Shown: piece after piece, positions 8,399-16,276 of the stretch | Numbering within the stretch: position 1 is the stretch's first letter | Layout: the number at the start of each line of letters is the position of its first letter | Assembly: GCA_903918645.1 (NCBI GenBank) | Contig: CAIXFH010000141.1 | Span: 1 to 45,579, forward strand | Direction: 5' to 3' | Length of the DNA: 45,579 nucleotides | DNA from: an uncultured Actinomycetes bacterium | GTDB taxonomy: Bacteria; Actinomycetota; Actinomycetes; S36-B12; CAIYMF01 | Translations under genes and position numbers: made by a program | Notes under the pieces: model-generated | What the model was told of the DNA's origin: nothing | The model's input: only the letters and a program-made list of their open reading frames with translations | Databases searched by the model: none

Positions 8399-9498
8399 GT
8401 TCGGGCCGCCATGATCTCGCGCGCGAGATCCATTGCTGCACTTGCCATTTGGGCGGTGGCATCGACATCGGTCATAAGCAGTGGAACTGCTCGGGTGGTG
8501 ATGCCCAATGGGGTCAGGTTTGCTATCGCGGCCGAGTCGGTGTCGTCGTGAACGAGCCAGCCATCCAGGATTCCACCACCATCTGCGCCCGCAGGTACTG
8601 AGGCCACCCTCGCGCCGTAATGGCGGGCCACGGCTTCGGCCGATGTTGCTACACCGATCGCCTCGAGGCAGGCGTCTGCCATACCTCGGACGGGTGCCCC
8701 CCCGACGATGGGCGAGAGTCCGACTACGGGTGCCGAAGTCTGGCGCAGGGCTTCGCGGATACCCGGAATCTGCAGGATCGTGCCGATGGACACGACAGGG
8801 TTGGACGGTGGCAACAGCACGATGTCGGCGTTGCGGATTGCATCGATGACACCCGGGGCGGGCTTTGCATCCTCAGCGCCGATGAGTACGAACTCATGAG
8901 CGTGTACGGCAGCTCGGTGTCGAATCCACCACTCTTGGAAGTGAATTGCTTGCTTAGTGCCGGGCTCGTCCGCATCGATGACCACGTGTGTCTCGACGCG
9001 GTCATCAGACATCGGGATCAGGCGAACCCCAGGCTGCCAACGTGCGCAGAGCGCCTCGGTGACTGCTGATAGGGGATAGCCGGCGCTGAGCATCTGGGTG
9101 CGCACCAAGTGTGTTGCGGTGTCACGATCCCCGAGGCCGAACCAGGTGGGAGGGGCTCCGTATGCGGCCAGTTCGTCCTTGATCGTGAAGGTCTCGCCCT
9201 CGCGACCCCAGCCGCGCTCTTCGCTGATGCCGCCGCCGAGTGTGTACATGATCGAGTCGAGGTCCGGACAGATCTGCAAGCCGAAGAGGCGAATGTCATC
9301 ACCAGTGTTTGCGATGACGGTCACTTCGGTACCCGGCTCGGACACCGCGAGATAGTGAAGCAATCCGCGGATGAATCGAGCCCCGCCAATGCCGCCAGCG
9401 AGCACCGCCACCGATCGGGGGGTGGGGTTACTTGGGTCGGGGGAGAGATCAGGAGTCTGCACGCCCCAGATCCTGCCAGTACGTCGTCTGGAGGGCAT
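8395..9498 (-). CDS. fbiA: 2-phospho-L-lactate transferase (CofD/FbiA), F420 biosynthesis
   Basis: FbiA joins the phospholactyl or phosphoenolpyruvyl group of an activated GDP intermediate to Fo, giving F420-0 or its dehydro form. Signatures are [67 protein letters not shown] and [15 protein letters not shown]. The ATG at 9498 lies five bases after TAAGGT on the minus strand, so a leaderless message from this codon is likely; it gives a 28-residue extension ahead of the fold. A GTG at 9462 is the alternative start. The gene is first in the leftward operon fbiA-fbiB-VOC-(DUF1801) and diverges from whiB2, as in mycobacteria (Rv3261 and Rv3260c). Confidence 0.94.
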   Translation of the reverse strand: MPSRRRTGRIWGVQTPDLSPDPSNPTPRSVAVLAGGIGGARFIRGLLHYLAVSEPGTEVTVIANTGDDIRLFGLQICPDLDSIMYTLGGGISEERGWGREGETFTIKDELAAYGAPPTWFGLGDRDTATHLVRTQMLSAGYPLSAVTEALCARWQPGVRLIPMSDDRVETHVVIDADEPGTKQAIHFQEWWIRHRAAVHAHEFVLIGAEDAKPAPGVIDAIRNADIVLLPPSNPVVSIGTILQIPGIREALRQTSAPVVGLSPIVGGAPVRGMADACLEAIGVATSAEAVARHYGARVASVPAGADGGGILDGWLVHDDTDSAAIANLTPLGITTRAVPLLMTDVDATAQMASAAMDLAREIMAART

Positions 9499-9503
9499 AT
9501 GTC

Positions 9504-9509
9504 ACCTTA
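9504..9509 (-). promoter_or_regulatory. -10 hexamer for leaderless fbiA
   Basis: Minus strand TAAGGT, then GACAT and the ATG at 9498. The five-base gap is at the short end for a leaderless promoter. Confidence 0.5.
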
Positions 9510-9531
9510 GGTAATGTTCTGGTCACCCACG

Positions 9532-9549
9532 GCAGGAGTCAATTCCTGC
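9532..9549. promoter_or_regulatory. Inverted repeat between fbiA and whiB2, possible operator
   Basis: GCAGGA and TCCTGC are separated by GTCAAT, a perfect 6-bp dyad. It sits between the fbiA -10 hexamer and the whiB2 -35 hexamer, where a regulator could affect both promoters. No regulator is assigned. Confidence 0.35.
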
Positions 9550-9556
9550 AACGGGG

Positions 9557-9585
9557 TTGACTCAGGCTGCTTACACCGATGTAAT
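9557..9585 (+). promoter_or_regulatory. whiB2 promoter (-35 TTGACT, 17 bp, -10 TGTAAT)
   Basis: TTGACT at 9557-9562 and TGTAAT at 9580-9585 are 17 bases apart, close to the housekeeping-sigma consensus. The predicted start near 9592 gives a leader of about 85 bases. A second TANNNT hexamer (TAGGTT, 9626-9631) could give a shorter leader. Confidence 0.6.
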
Positions 9586-9676
9586 TCTGTTCGACCGGCA
9601 ACATCGTGTGGCCGGGACGAGGGGTTAGGTTGTGCGCGCGGTAAGCGTGCGAACCGATGGTCGAGGAGGTACTTGC

Positions 9677-9934
9677 GTGAGCCAAGTCACCGTCCTGCCA
9701 CTGGCTGAAGCTGAAGAACTTGGCTGGCAGGAACGAGCACTATGTGCGCAAACCGATCCGGAGGCGTTCTTCCCTGAGAAGGGCGGCTCTACCCGCGAGG
9801 CTAAGAGGGTCTGCACGACGTGTGAAGTCCGCGTCGACTGTCTTGAATACGCCCTTGAAAACGACGAACGTTTTGGTATCTGGGGTGGCCTTTCCGAGCG
9901 TGAGCGACGTCGCCTCAAGAAGGCCGCCGTCTAG
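9677..9934 (+). CDS. whiB2: WhiB-family iron-sulfur transcription regulator, WhiB2/WhmD type
   Basis: WhiB proteins bind a 4Fe-4S cluster and the primary sigma factor; WhiB2/WhmD/Streptomyces WhiB act in septation and cell division. The 85-residue protein has the four cluster cysteines C23, C46, C49 and C55 (ALC...VCTTCEVRVDC), the GIWGG turn and a basic C-terminal stretch SERERRRLKK. The block DPEAFFPEKGGSTREAK is typical of the WhiB2 subgroup. GTG at 9677 is chosen because GAGGAGG lies seven bases upstream; an earlier in-frame GTG at 9632 would add 15 residues that do not fit the family. It diverges from fbiA as in mycobacteria. A 33-bp tandem repeat begins just after the stop. Confidence 0.93.
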   Translation: MSQVTVLPLAEAEELGWQERALCAQTDPEAFFPEKGGSTREAKRVCTTCEVRVDCLEYALENDERFGIWGGLSERERRRLKKAAV

Positions 9935-9962
9935 CTCGTCAGTGTCACCCGGTGCGCGTTCC

Positions 9963-10080
9963 TAGGCACCATGCAAGTCACCAGGTGCCCGCGCTTAGGC
10001 ACCATGCAAGTCACCAGGTGCCCGCGCCTAGGCACCATGCAAGTCACCCGGGGGTCACGTGCGTAGGCACGATGCAAAAT
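9963..10080. repeat. 33-bp tandem repeat with internal dyads, between whiB2 and the GT2 gene
   Basis: Units begin with TAGGCAC(C/G)ATGCAA at 9963, 9996, 10029 and 10064. Units one and two differ by one base, the third is 35 bp with a changed second half, and the fourth is a degraded partial copy. A further half-unit resemblance (AGTGTCACCCGGTGCGCG) lies at 9941. Each junction can fold: GGTGCC and GGCACC are eight bases apart. It could serve as a terminator cluster for whiB2 or as a protein-binding array. Confidence 0.9.
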
Positions 10081-10172
10081 CGCGGTAGACCGGACTTGTC
10101 GGCAGCGCAGCGCGGGGGCTAGTGGTTCGCTCGATCTGACCTCGAGGTCCGTCGCATAGGCTGCGGAGCGTC

Positions 10173-13100
10173 ATGACTTCCGATAACTCGCATATCGAAC
10201 TCGGCATCCCTGCGGGCGATGACGAGTTCCCTGGTGAGTTGCCCGAGGTAATCGTCCCCATCGAGGCACCGCCTGCGGCCGCTCCGGTGGAATCGGTCGA
10301 GTCGGAGTTTGCTGCCTACCTCGATGGTGAACCCGAGTTCGACGAAGCCCTTATCGAGCGACGCGAGCATCGGGTCACCGCAGTGCTCGTCTGTCACGAC
10401 GGTGCTCGATGGCTTCCCGCTGTGCTCACCGCGTTGGCGCGTTCGACTCGTCGACCCGAGCAGATCATCGCCGTCGATTCCGGTAGCACCGACGGCACCG
10501 CAGAGTTGCTCGCATCAGCGCTCGACGCAGGTTTGCTCGACCACATCGTCGAGGTACCCCGCGCCGCGGCGTTCGGTGCTGCCGTAGCCGCTGGTATCGC
10601 TGGGGCTGCACCGGCAGGCAGCGCGAGCTGGAGCGGATCGAACGGAGGTAGGGGATCGAGTGCTCTACCCGCTGCCGTCGATAGCACCGATGGCCCTGCT
10701 GACGAGTCCATAACTTCGGGCCAGGTAGATCTGCCTGACGAGTCAGATGCGGGGTCCGAACAGCCCGAGGTCGTCGATTGGGTCTGGCTGCTGCACGATG
10801 ACTCAGCGCCCACCCGCGGTGCGCTGGCGGCGCTACTGCTCGCCTCAGACATCACGTTGTCCGCGCAGATCATCGGCCCCAAGTTGCGGGGCTGGCATAA
10901 CCAGGACCAACTCGTCGCCGCCGGCCTCACGATCGCAAGATCTGGGAGTTTGGTCACCGGTCTTGAACGCCGCGAACTCGATCAGGGTCAACATGATGGA
11001 ACCCGCGATGTGCTTGCCGTAAGCAGCGCGGGGATGCTCGTGCAGCGTTCGGTCTGGAATGCCCTCGATGGTTTCGATCCGGCATTGCCGTTCTTTCGTG
11101 ACGACATCGACTTCTGCTGGCGAGCGCATCGCGCGGGCTATGGCGTAATCGTCACTTCCGACTCCGTGATCCACCACCGCGAGGCTGCCACGCATGGTCG
11201 GCGCACGGTGGAGGCCGGTAACCCCAAGCATCCTGAGCGGCCCGGACGCATCGATCGAACTGCGGCTATCCACTTACTTCGCGCACACTCCGCAGGTAGG
11301 GCTCGGCCATTCGTCACGGGCCGACTCCTCATCGGGTCGCTCGTGCGTGCTCTCGTGCTGCTGCTTGGCAAGGCCCCCGACCAGGCGCGCGATGAGTGGG
11401 GTGCGTTCCGTGATGCCGTGCGCGATCGGTCGGCTTTGATCGCCTCGCGCGGACGAATCGACGCTGCGGCGGCCCTACCCGGCGGCGTGCCAGCCGCTGA
11501 CCTGAATTATCTGCTGGCCTCCCAGCGAGTACAGGCACGGCATGCGTGGGAGGGATTCGTCGACGCAGTTGCCGGCCGTGGCACCGATGACGTGAGTCGG
11601 TCCGTTCTCGATTCCACGCCCGATGACCCCGACGGTTGGTATGCCGACGACCGCCGGCCCTCACGATTGCGCCGCTTCATGGCTCGCCCAGCCACCCTGT
11701 TGACCCTGGTTCTCCTGCTCATTGCTTTGATCGGCGAACGTGCGTTGTTTGGCGATGGAGTGCTCGTGGGCGGCGCACTTGTTCCTGCGCCTGATGGATT
11801 CGGCGACTTGTGGTCTGCCTACTTGGCGCCTTGGCATGAAGTCGGCACTGGATCCTCGGTCGACGCTCCTGCGTGGCTGATACCACTCATGGGCCTGTCG
11901 GCGTTGTTGCGCGGTTCCGCCTCGGCCGCGGTCGATGTCATCTTGATGCTGGCGGTTCCGCTCACCGGGCTATCGGCCTACACCGCTTTGCGAGGTGTCA
12001 CGTCAACCACCTGGGCGCGAGTATGGGCGGCCGTCGCTTACGCCTCGCTGCCAGCTGTAACCGGGGCACTGTCTGGTGGCCGCATCGGCTCGGCGGTCGC
12101 GATCGCCCTGCTTCCTTGGCTGGCTCGGGTACTGGCCCCGGTCTTGGGCTGGGGGCGGCCAGCTTCTTGGCGGCGAGTCTTCGCCAGTGCACTTCTGCTT
12201 GCGGTCGTGGCTTCCTTTACCCCTGTTCTCTGGCTCGTTGTTGCCGCACTCGCTGTCGTTGCTTCGGTGGTGACGGTGCGGGAGTTTCGGGCTCGTGGGC
12301 GCCTTCTCCTTGTGGTGCTCCTGCCGATCGCACTGGCTGTCCCGTGGAGTCTGCGGTTGGTGCGCAATCCAGCGCTGCTGTGGCTCGAGCCCGGGCTCAC
12401 CGGCCCTACCGACTCTCACCTCACTGCACTTGACGTCGTGCTCCTGCGACCAGGAGGGCCGGGCTCCTCCCCGATCTGGCTTGCCCTCGGGATCGTCGTG
12501 ACTGCCTTGGCCGCGCTGGTCATCCCGGGCCCGCGTCGAGGGATTGTGGCCCTGTGGCTCGTCGCGCTGAGCGGTCTCACCTTTGCTATCGCGCAGTTAG
12601 TGCTCAGAGTCTCGCCCGATTCTCTGGCGACACCTCTCGCCCCGTGGCCCGGTCCTACCACTGCTCTGTGGGGTGGCGCCCTGATCGTTGCGGGAGCGAT
12701 GGCGGCAGAACGAGTTCCGGCCCTTCTGGCCGGCGCGAACTTTGGTTGGCGGCAGCCAGTTGTGGCATTGCTAGCGGCGCTGCTGCTTCTGGCGCCTGGG
12801 TTCTCCTTGGCCCTGCTTGCGATCGGGGCTGACGGCCCCCTGTCTCGCGGTTCGCGCGAGGTCCTACCTGCCTTTGTCGCCGCCGATATTCTCACCGATA
12901 GCCGACCGCGGGCGGTGGTGCTCAAGCGCGAGCGAGATGTCGTGGTCTACGACCTGCTGGCCGCCCCTGCCCCGCAACTCGGCGATATCGACGTTGCGCC
13001 ACCGGTTGCGGACTCGCGTGAAATTACTCGAATAATCGCTCGGCTTGCCGCTGGTGTTGGCGCCAATGAAGTCGACGACTTGGCCACTCACGGTATTCGG

Positions 13101-13736
13101 TACGTCGTGGTGTCAGATGCCTCCCGCCATGATGCGCTTGTCGACACGCTCGACAGCGAGCGTGGCCTGCGGCGACTGTCAGCTCGCGACGGTGAGGCAC
13201 TGTGGCAGGTGGTGCCGACATCTTCTCGGGCTCAAGTACTAGCACCTGTCGACGCCGCACAAGCTGGCCGAGCCGATGCCCACGTAGCGACCTCGTTGCC
13301 GACCCTCGGTGGTGATCCACGCACCCCGACCGAGTTGTCGACCAAGACCAAGACCGGACCGGCGGGCCGCCAGTTACTCCTTGCTGAGTCCATCGACAAC
13401 CGTTGGCGTTGGACTCTCGGTGGGGTTGCGGTTGTGCCGCAGCCAGCCCTCATCGCAGGCACCACCGACGAGACTGACCCCAGCATTCAACTCGCACCGC
13501 TGCCCGCTGGCGCAGTGTCAACCGAGGTCGCCTTCGACGGTTCGTCGCGAAGTGGATGGCTGACCTTGCAGGCAATCGTGTGTGCCATCGTTGTGCTCCT
13601 TGCGTTGCCCTCGCGTCGCTCTGATGTCGACGACGATGCCGACACCTTCGGTGCTGACGATGAGTCCGATGTCGCAGTTGATCCGCTAGGTGCCGGCAAT
13701 GCGGTTGTAATCGCCGGAGAGGTCGGCCTCGCATGA
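10173..13736 (+). CDS. Large membrane glycosyltransferase, family 2 (GT-A N terminus, multi-pass C terminus)
   Basis: The 1187-residue protein starts with an acidic 60-residue tail, then a GT2 domain: RVTAVLVCHDGARWLPAVLTAL, IIAVDSGSTDGT, WVWLLHDDSAPT (acid motif near residue 208), SAGMLVQRSVWNALDGFDP, and FRDDIDFCWRAHRAGYGVIVT. An Ala/Ser/Gly/Asp-rich insert of about 50 residues (10602-10770) sits between the DSGSTDGT and HDDS blocks. From about residue 505 there are many hydrophobic segments (11 or more), then a C-terminal extracytoplasmic region and a last helix near 1130-1150. Such proteins occur beside whiB2 and DUF5719 in many actinobacteria and are presumed to build an envelope polysaccharide; donor and acceptor are unknown. 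TAGGCT lies ten bases before the ATG. It overlaps the DUF5719 gene by ATGA. Confidence 0.87.
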   Translation: MTSDNSHIELGIPAGDDEFPGELPEVIVPIEAPPAAAPVESVESEFAAYLDGEPEFDEALIERREHRVTAVLVCHDGARWLPAVLTALARSTRRPEQIIAVDSGSTDGTAELLASALDAGLLDHIVEVPRAAAFGAAVAAGIAGAAPAGSASWSGSNGGRGSSALPAAVDSTDGPADESITSGQVDLPDESDAGSEQPEVVDWVWLLHDDSAPTRGALAALLLASDITLSAQIIGPKLRGWHNQDQLVAAGLTIARSGSLVTGLERRELDQGQHDGTRDVLAVSSAGMLVQRSVWNALDGFDPALPFFRDDIDFCWRAHRAGYGVIVTSDSVIHHREAATHGRRTVEAGNPKHPERPGRIDRTAAIHLLRAHSAGRARPFVTGRLLIGSLVRALVLLLGKAPDQARDEWGAFRDAVRDRSALIASRGRIDAAAALPGGVPAADLNYLLASQRVQARHAWEGFVDAVAGRGTDDVSRSVLDSTPDDPDGWYADDRRPSRLRRFMARPATLLTLVLLLIALIGERALFGDGVLVGGALVPAPDGFGDLWSAYLAPWHEVGTGSSVDAPAWLIPLMGLSALLRGSASAAVDVILMLAVPLTGLSAYTALRGVTSTTWARVWAAVAYASLPAVTGALSGGRIGSAVAIALLPWLARVLAPVLGWGRPASWRRVFASALLLAVVASFTPVLWLVVAALAVVASVVTVREFRARGRLLLVVLLPIALAVPWSLRLVRNPALLWLEPGLTGPTDSHLTALDVVLLRPGGPGSSPIWLALGIVVTALAALVIPGPRRGIVALWLVALSGLTFAIAQLVLRVSPDSLATPLAPWPGPTTALWGGALIVAGAMAAERVPALLAGANFGWRQPVVALLAALLLLAPGFSLALLAIGADGPLSRGSREVLPAFVAADILTDSRPRAVVLKRERDVVVYDLLAAPAPQLGDIDVAPPVADSREITRIIARLAAGVGANEVDDLATHGIRYVVVSDASRHDALVDTLDSERGLRRLSARDGEALWQVVPTSSRAQVLAPVDAAQAGRADAHVATSLPTLGGDPRTPTELSTKTKTGPAGRQLLLAESIDNRWRWTLGGVAVVPQPALIAGTTDETDPSIQLAPLPAGAVSTEVAFDGSSRSGWLTLQAIVCAIVVLLALPSRRSDVDDDADTFGADDESDVAVDPLGAGNAVVIAGEVGLA

Positions 13737-15229
13737 GCGACAACTCTGCTCTCGACCCTGTGGTCCCGACCCCTTCTTGGCGCCAACCTCGAGTAGCGGC
13801 CTTGGTCGCTGTCGCTGCGCTCTGCGCGCTGATGGCAACGGGCATACTGCTCGCCCCCGGGCCTATCGTCGCGTCGTCTCAGCCGATCGAGGAGCACGTT
13901 GCATCTGTCGATCTGCTGTGCCCGGTCACCACTGCTACCTCGGCGCTGAGTTCGAAGGTCAGTGCGGCGGTGGCTCCCCTTCCCGGGGTCGAGGCTGGGC
14001 TTGCGACCTTGGCCGATATCACCCGTGCCGGCAAGCAAACCAAATCGTTGGTCATCACCAAGCCCGGTGTCACGGTGAGCCGAGATATCAAGGTCAAGAC
14101 CGGCCCGGCGGTTCTGGCCCGGTCCACGGGCACGTTCGTTGCCGGCTTCGGGGCCGATCAGCGGATTCGTTCGGGTGCGGGCTCAACCCGAGGTCTGGCG
14201 ATTGCGCCCTGCACGCGCCCTATCACTGATGCGTGGTTGATGGGCGGCGCGTCGACCATTGGGCGCGTCACCACGATCATCTTGGTCAACGATGACGATC
14301 GTGCGGCGCAGGTCGATCTGTTGGTCTACGGCCCAGACGGCCAGGTGATCGCGCCGGCAGGTTCAGGCATTCTCGTGTCCGCATCTAGCCGCCGTGAGGT
14401 TCGCCTCGAGTCTCTTGCGCCCGCTCAGCGAGTCACCGCGATCCACGTCGTGGCCCGCACTGGGCGCGTGAGTGTTGTCGCACTGGACCGCGCTGCCAAG
14501 GGCCTCATTCCCTTGGGTATGTCACTGCTGTCGGCGACTACGGCTGGCCAACGTCTAGTGATCCCGTGGGTTCCATCAGGGATGGTGAGCGCCCGGTTGT
14601 TGCTGATCTCGCCCGACTCTGATGCCACAGTGCGTATCCACCTGCTGACAGCCGATGGTCCTATCGCTCCGGTTGGTCTCGATGAGGTGAGCCTCACTGC
14701 TGGGAAGCTCACCTCGATCGACCTGGGCCCGGCGCTGGCCGACGGCTCTGCGGGGCTTTTGATTGAGTCGTCAGCCGATATCGCTGCGGGCGCTGAATTC
14801 GTCGTCGGAGTGAACAAGCCCCTGGTCGAACGCGATGCCACGGCGGCCACCCCTGCTCTCACGACACCTGGCTTGATCGTCGGCCTCGCGAAGGGGACGT
14901 TGAAGCACATGGTGTCGATTGCTGCTCCGGATACTGGCGCGCGCGTCAACGTGGCCCTTTACGTACCTGGCGGCACTTCTCCGCAGTGGCAAACCACAGT
15001 CGATATCGGCGCCGGTTCGACCATCTCAGTGAAGGTGCCCGTTAGCACTGTTGCTGCCACGTCGACTCTGGTCGTTACGCCGCTCTCGGGCGGCCCAGTG
15101 CACGTGGTCTATAACGTGGTCGAGCCTGGGCCGAACGGCGCAATGCTCGCTGTGGCACCGGTTCTGCCGACCCGTCCGACTGCTCTCGTACCAGCAGTTG
15201 TGTCGGTGCCCGGCTCGTCACTGCGCTGA
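13733..15229 (+). CDS. DUF5719 family membrane-anchored protein
   Basis: The 498-residue product has one N-terminal membrane helix (about residues 20-42, AALVAVAALCALMATGILL) and a long exported beta-rich region with repeated short modules (VDLLVYGPDGQVIAPAG, VRIHLLTADGPIAPVG, VNVALYVPGGTSPQW) that look like Ig- or jelly-roll-type strands. It fits the actinobacterial DUF5719 family, whose genes follow the large GT2 gene. The ATGA four-base overlap with that gene indicates coupled translation and probably a shared task on the cell surface. Activity is unknown. The only cysteines seen are two in the first 170 exported residues (LLCPV and APCTR), which could form a disulfide. Confidence 0.8.
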   Translation: MSDNSALDPVVPTPSWRQPRVAALVAVAALCALMATGILLAPGPIVASSQPIEEHVASVDLLCPVTTATSALSSKVSAAVAPLPGVEAGLATLADITRAGKQTKSLVITKPGVTVSRDIKVKTGPAVLARSTGTFVAGFGADQRIRSGAGSTRGLAIAPCTRPITDAWLMGGASTIGRVTTIILVNDDDRAAQVDLLVYGPDGQVIAPAGSGILVSASSRREVRLESLAPAQRVTAIHVVARTGRVSVVALDRAAKGLIPLGMSLLSATTAGQRLVIPWVPSGMVSARLLLISPDSDATVRIHLLTADGPIAPVGLDEVSLTAGKLTSIDLGPALADGSAGLLIESSADIAAGAEFVVGVNKPLVERDATAATPALTTPGLIVGLAKGTLKHMVSIAAPDTGARVNVALYVPGGTSPQWQTTVDIGAGSTISVKVPVSTVAATSTLVVTPLSGGPVHVVYNVVEPGPNGAMLAVAPVLPTRPTALVPAVVSVPGSSLR

Positions 15230-15256
15230 CGCGGGTGACATTGGCTTGGCCCGCTT

Positions 15257-15271
15257 AAGTTCGACGAACTT
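15257..15271. terminator. Palindrome between convergent DUF5719 and metallopeptidase-family genes
   Basis: AAGTTCG-A-CGAACTT is a perfect 7-bp dyad followed by TTC, lying between two convergent stop codons. Its second half is copied: TCGACGAACTTTC occurs at 15261-15273 and again at 15276-15288. A two-way terminator is likely though no long U tract follows. Confidence 0.45.
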
Positions 15272-15296
15272 TCACTCGACGAACTTTCGCTCAGCC

Positions 15297-15719
15297 TTAG
15301 TCGCCGGGTACGTATCCGGGATCGAGGTCACCGGGCTCAAGGTCAAGTGCGAGCGCGAGTTCTTCGACCACTAGGTCGCGCACGAGATCGAGCCTCGCCA
15401 CATAGTCGCGCGCACGCAATTCCACCGGACGTCGGTAGATCACTACCGTGACTGTGCGGCCGTCCAGCGATCGCTGATGACCGGCGAGTGGGATGTTGCC
15501 GGTGCCAGCGAGCAGTGGCGGAGTGTCGACGATGTTGATGTCGACTGCGGTCAGATAGCGGCTCCAGTTGGGCTCGAGTCGATCGACCGCGTCGACCACA
15601 ACCCGTGCGAAGCGGCCCGTGCGAGTGACGCGTGTTGGCGAACCCGCTGGAGCCAAGGCGCCTCGCAGGCCGCGACCATGGCGGTCACGTGGTCGCGACG
15701 CCTCAGGTGTGGTGGCCAT
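15297..15719 (-). CDS. Metallopeptidase-family protein with degenerate active site (Rv3259-like)
   Basis: The 140-residue protein resembles mycobacterial Rv3259 and related annotated metallopeptidases: FARVVVDAVDRLEPNWSRYLTAVDINIVD, then RTVTVVIYRRPVELRARD and a C-terminal helix. The zinc-binding HExxH expected in that helix is replaced by RDLVVEEL (positions 15330-15380), so no zinc peptidase activity is expected. The ATG at 15719 is chosen because TAGCCT lies seven bases upstream on the minus strand, a leaderless signal, and the family fold begins soon after; longer in-frame starts up to 15944 would run through the DUF3499 gene. It diverges from DUF3499, as Rv3259 does from Rv3258c. Confidence 0.75.
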   Translation of the reverse strand: MATTPEASRPRDRHGRGLRGALAPAGSPTRVTRTGRFARVVVDAVDRLEPNWSRYLTAVDINIVDTPPLLAGTGNIPLAGHQRSLDGRTVTVVIYRRPVELRARDYVARLDLVRDLVVEELALALDLEPGDLDPGYVPGD

Positions 15720-15726
15720 GGAAGTT

Positions 15727-15732
15727 AGGCTA
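15727..15732 (-). promoter_or_regulatory. -10 hexamer for leaderless metallopeptidase-family gene
   Basis: Minus strand TAGCCT, seven bases, then ATG at 15719. It lies 53 bases from the oppositely directed DUF3499 -10 hexamer, making a compact divergent pair. Confidence 0.6.
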
Positions 15733-15784
15733 ACCCGCCAGAGTCTGCGGCGTGCCGATGCGGGCTCATGGCAGTCCGCGCCCG

Positions 15785-15790
15785 TAGTGT
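15785..15790 (+). promoter_or_regulatory. -10 hexamer for leaderless DUF3499 gene
   Basis: TAGTGT is followed by CACTGCC and the GTG at 15798, with no ribosome site. Confidence 0.6.
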
Positions 15791-15797
15791 CACTGCC

Positions 15798-16160
15798 GTG
15801 AGCCCAGTCCGCCGTTGTTCCAAGCCGTCGTGTACGCGCGCTGCCGTTGCCACGCTCACTTACGTCTATGCCGACCAGACCGCCGTGCTCGGCCCACTGG
15901 CCACCTATGCCGAACCTCACTGCTACGACTTGTGCGCACCGCACTCTGAGCGCATGACTGCCCCACGTGGCTGGGAAGTCGTTCGCTTGCAGCCCGACCC
16001 AGATGCGTTACGACCATCCAGTGATGATCTTGAGGCGCTTGCCGATGCTGTGCGCGAAGCAGCTCGTCCGCGAGTGCGCGAAACCGTGGGCGCCCCAGGC
16101 ATGGTCGAGGTTGGTCGACGTGGTCACTTGAGGGTGCTTCGGTCCGAGTACGAAGACTGA
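15798..16160 (+). CDS. DUF3499 family protein, putative zinc-binding
   Basis: The 120-residue protein is a close match to actinobacterial DUF3499 (Rv3258c family): RRCSKPSCTRAAVATLTYVY, ADQTAVLGPLATYAEPH, YDLCAPHSERMTAPRGWEVV. Cys7, Cys12, Cys46 and His49 could form a zinc site; function is unknown. GTG at 15798 was chosen because TAGTGT sits seven bases upstream and because known members begin just before the RRCS motif; a longer frame opens at 15768. It is followed by manB after 116 bases, with manB having its own leaderless promoter. Confidence 0.88.
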   Translation: MSPVRRCSKPSCTRAAVATLTYVYADQTAVLGPLATYAEPHCYDLCAPHSERMTAPRGWEVVRLQPDPDALRPSSDDLEALADAVREAARPRVRETVGAPGMVEVGRRGHLRVLRSEYED

Positions 16161-16264
16161 GCTCCTGTTCGCGGCCGCGAAATGTCCAGCCGCAAAGCCA
16201 CTTTCGGCTGACCGAACAGGTGATGTTTCGATCACTCGTGCGCCGCACGATTCGATCCGACCGG

Positions 16265-16270
16265 TAGGGT
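16265..16270 (+). promoter_or_regulatory. -10 hexamer for leaderless manB operon
   Basis: TAGGGT, six bases (CAGCCC), then GTG at 16277. This is one of the clearest leaderless arrangements in the window and would drive manB-trm112-SIS isomerase. Confidence 0.65.
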
Positions 16271-16276
16271 CAGCCC

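Noticed and set aside
9963-10080. CRISPR-like array
   Set aside because: The units are directly adjacent with no unique spacers, and no cas genes are present; it is a plain tandem repeat.
15720-15944. Upstream 75-residue extension of the metallopeptidase-family gene
   Set aside because: It would be antisense to the DUF3499 start, has no family match, and the leaderless ATG at 15719 explains the start.
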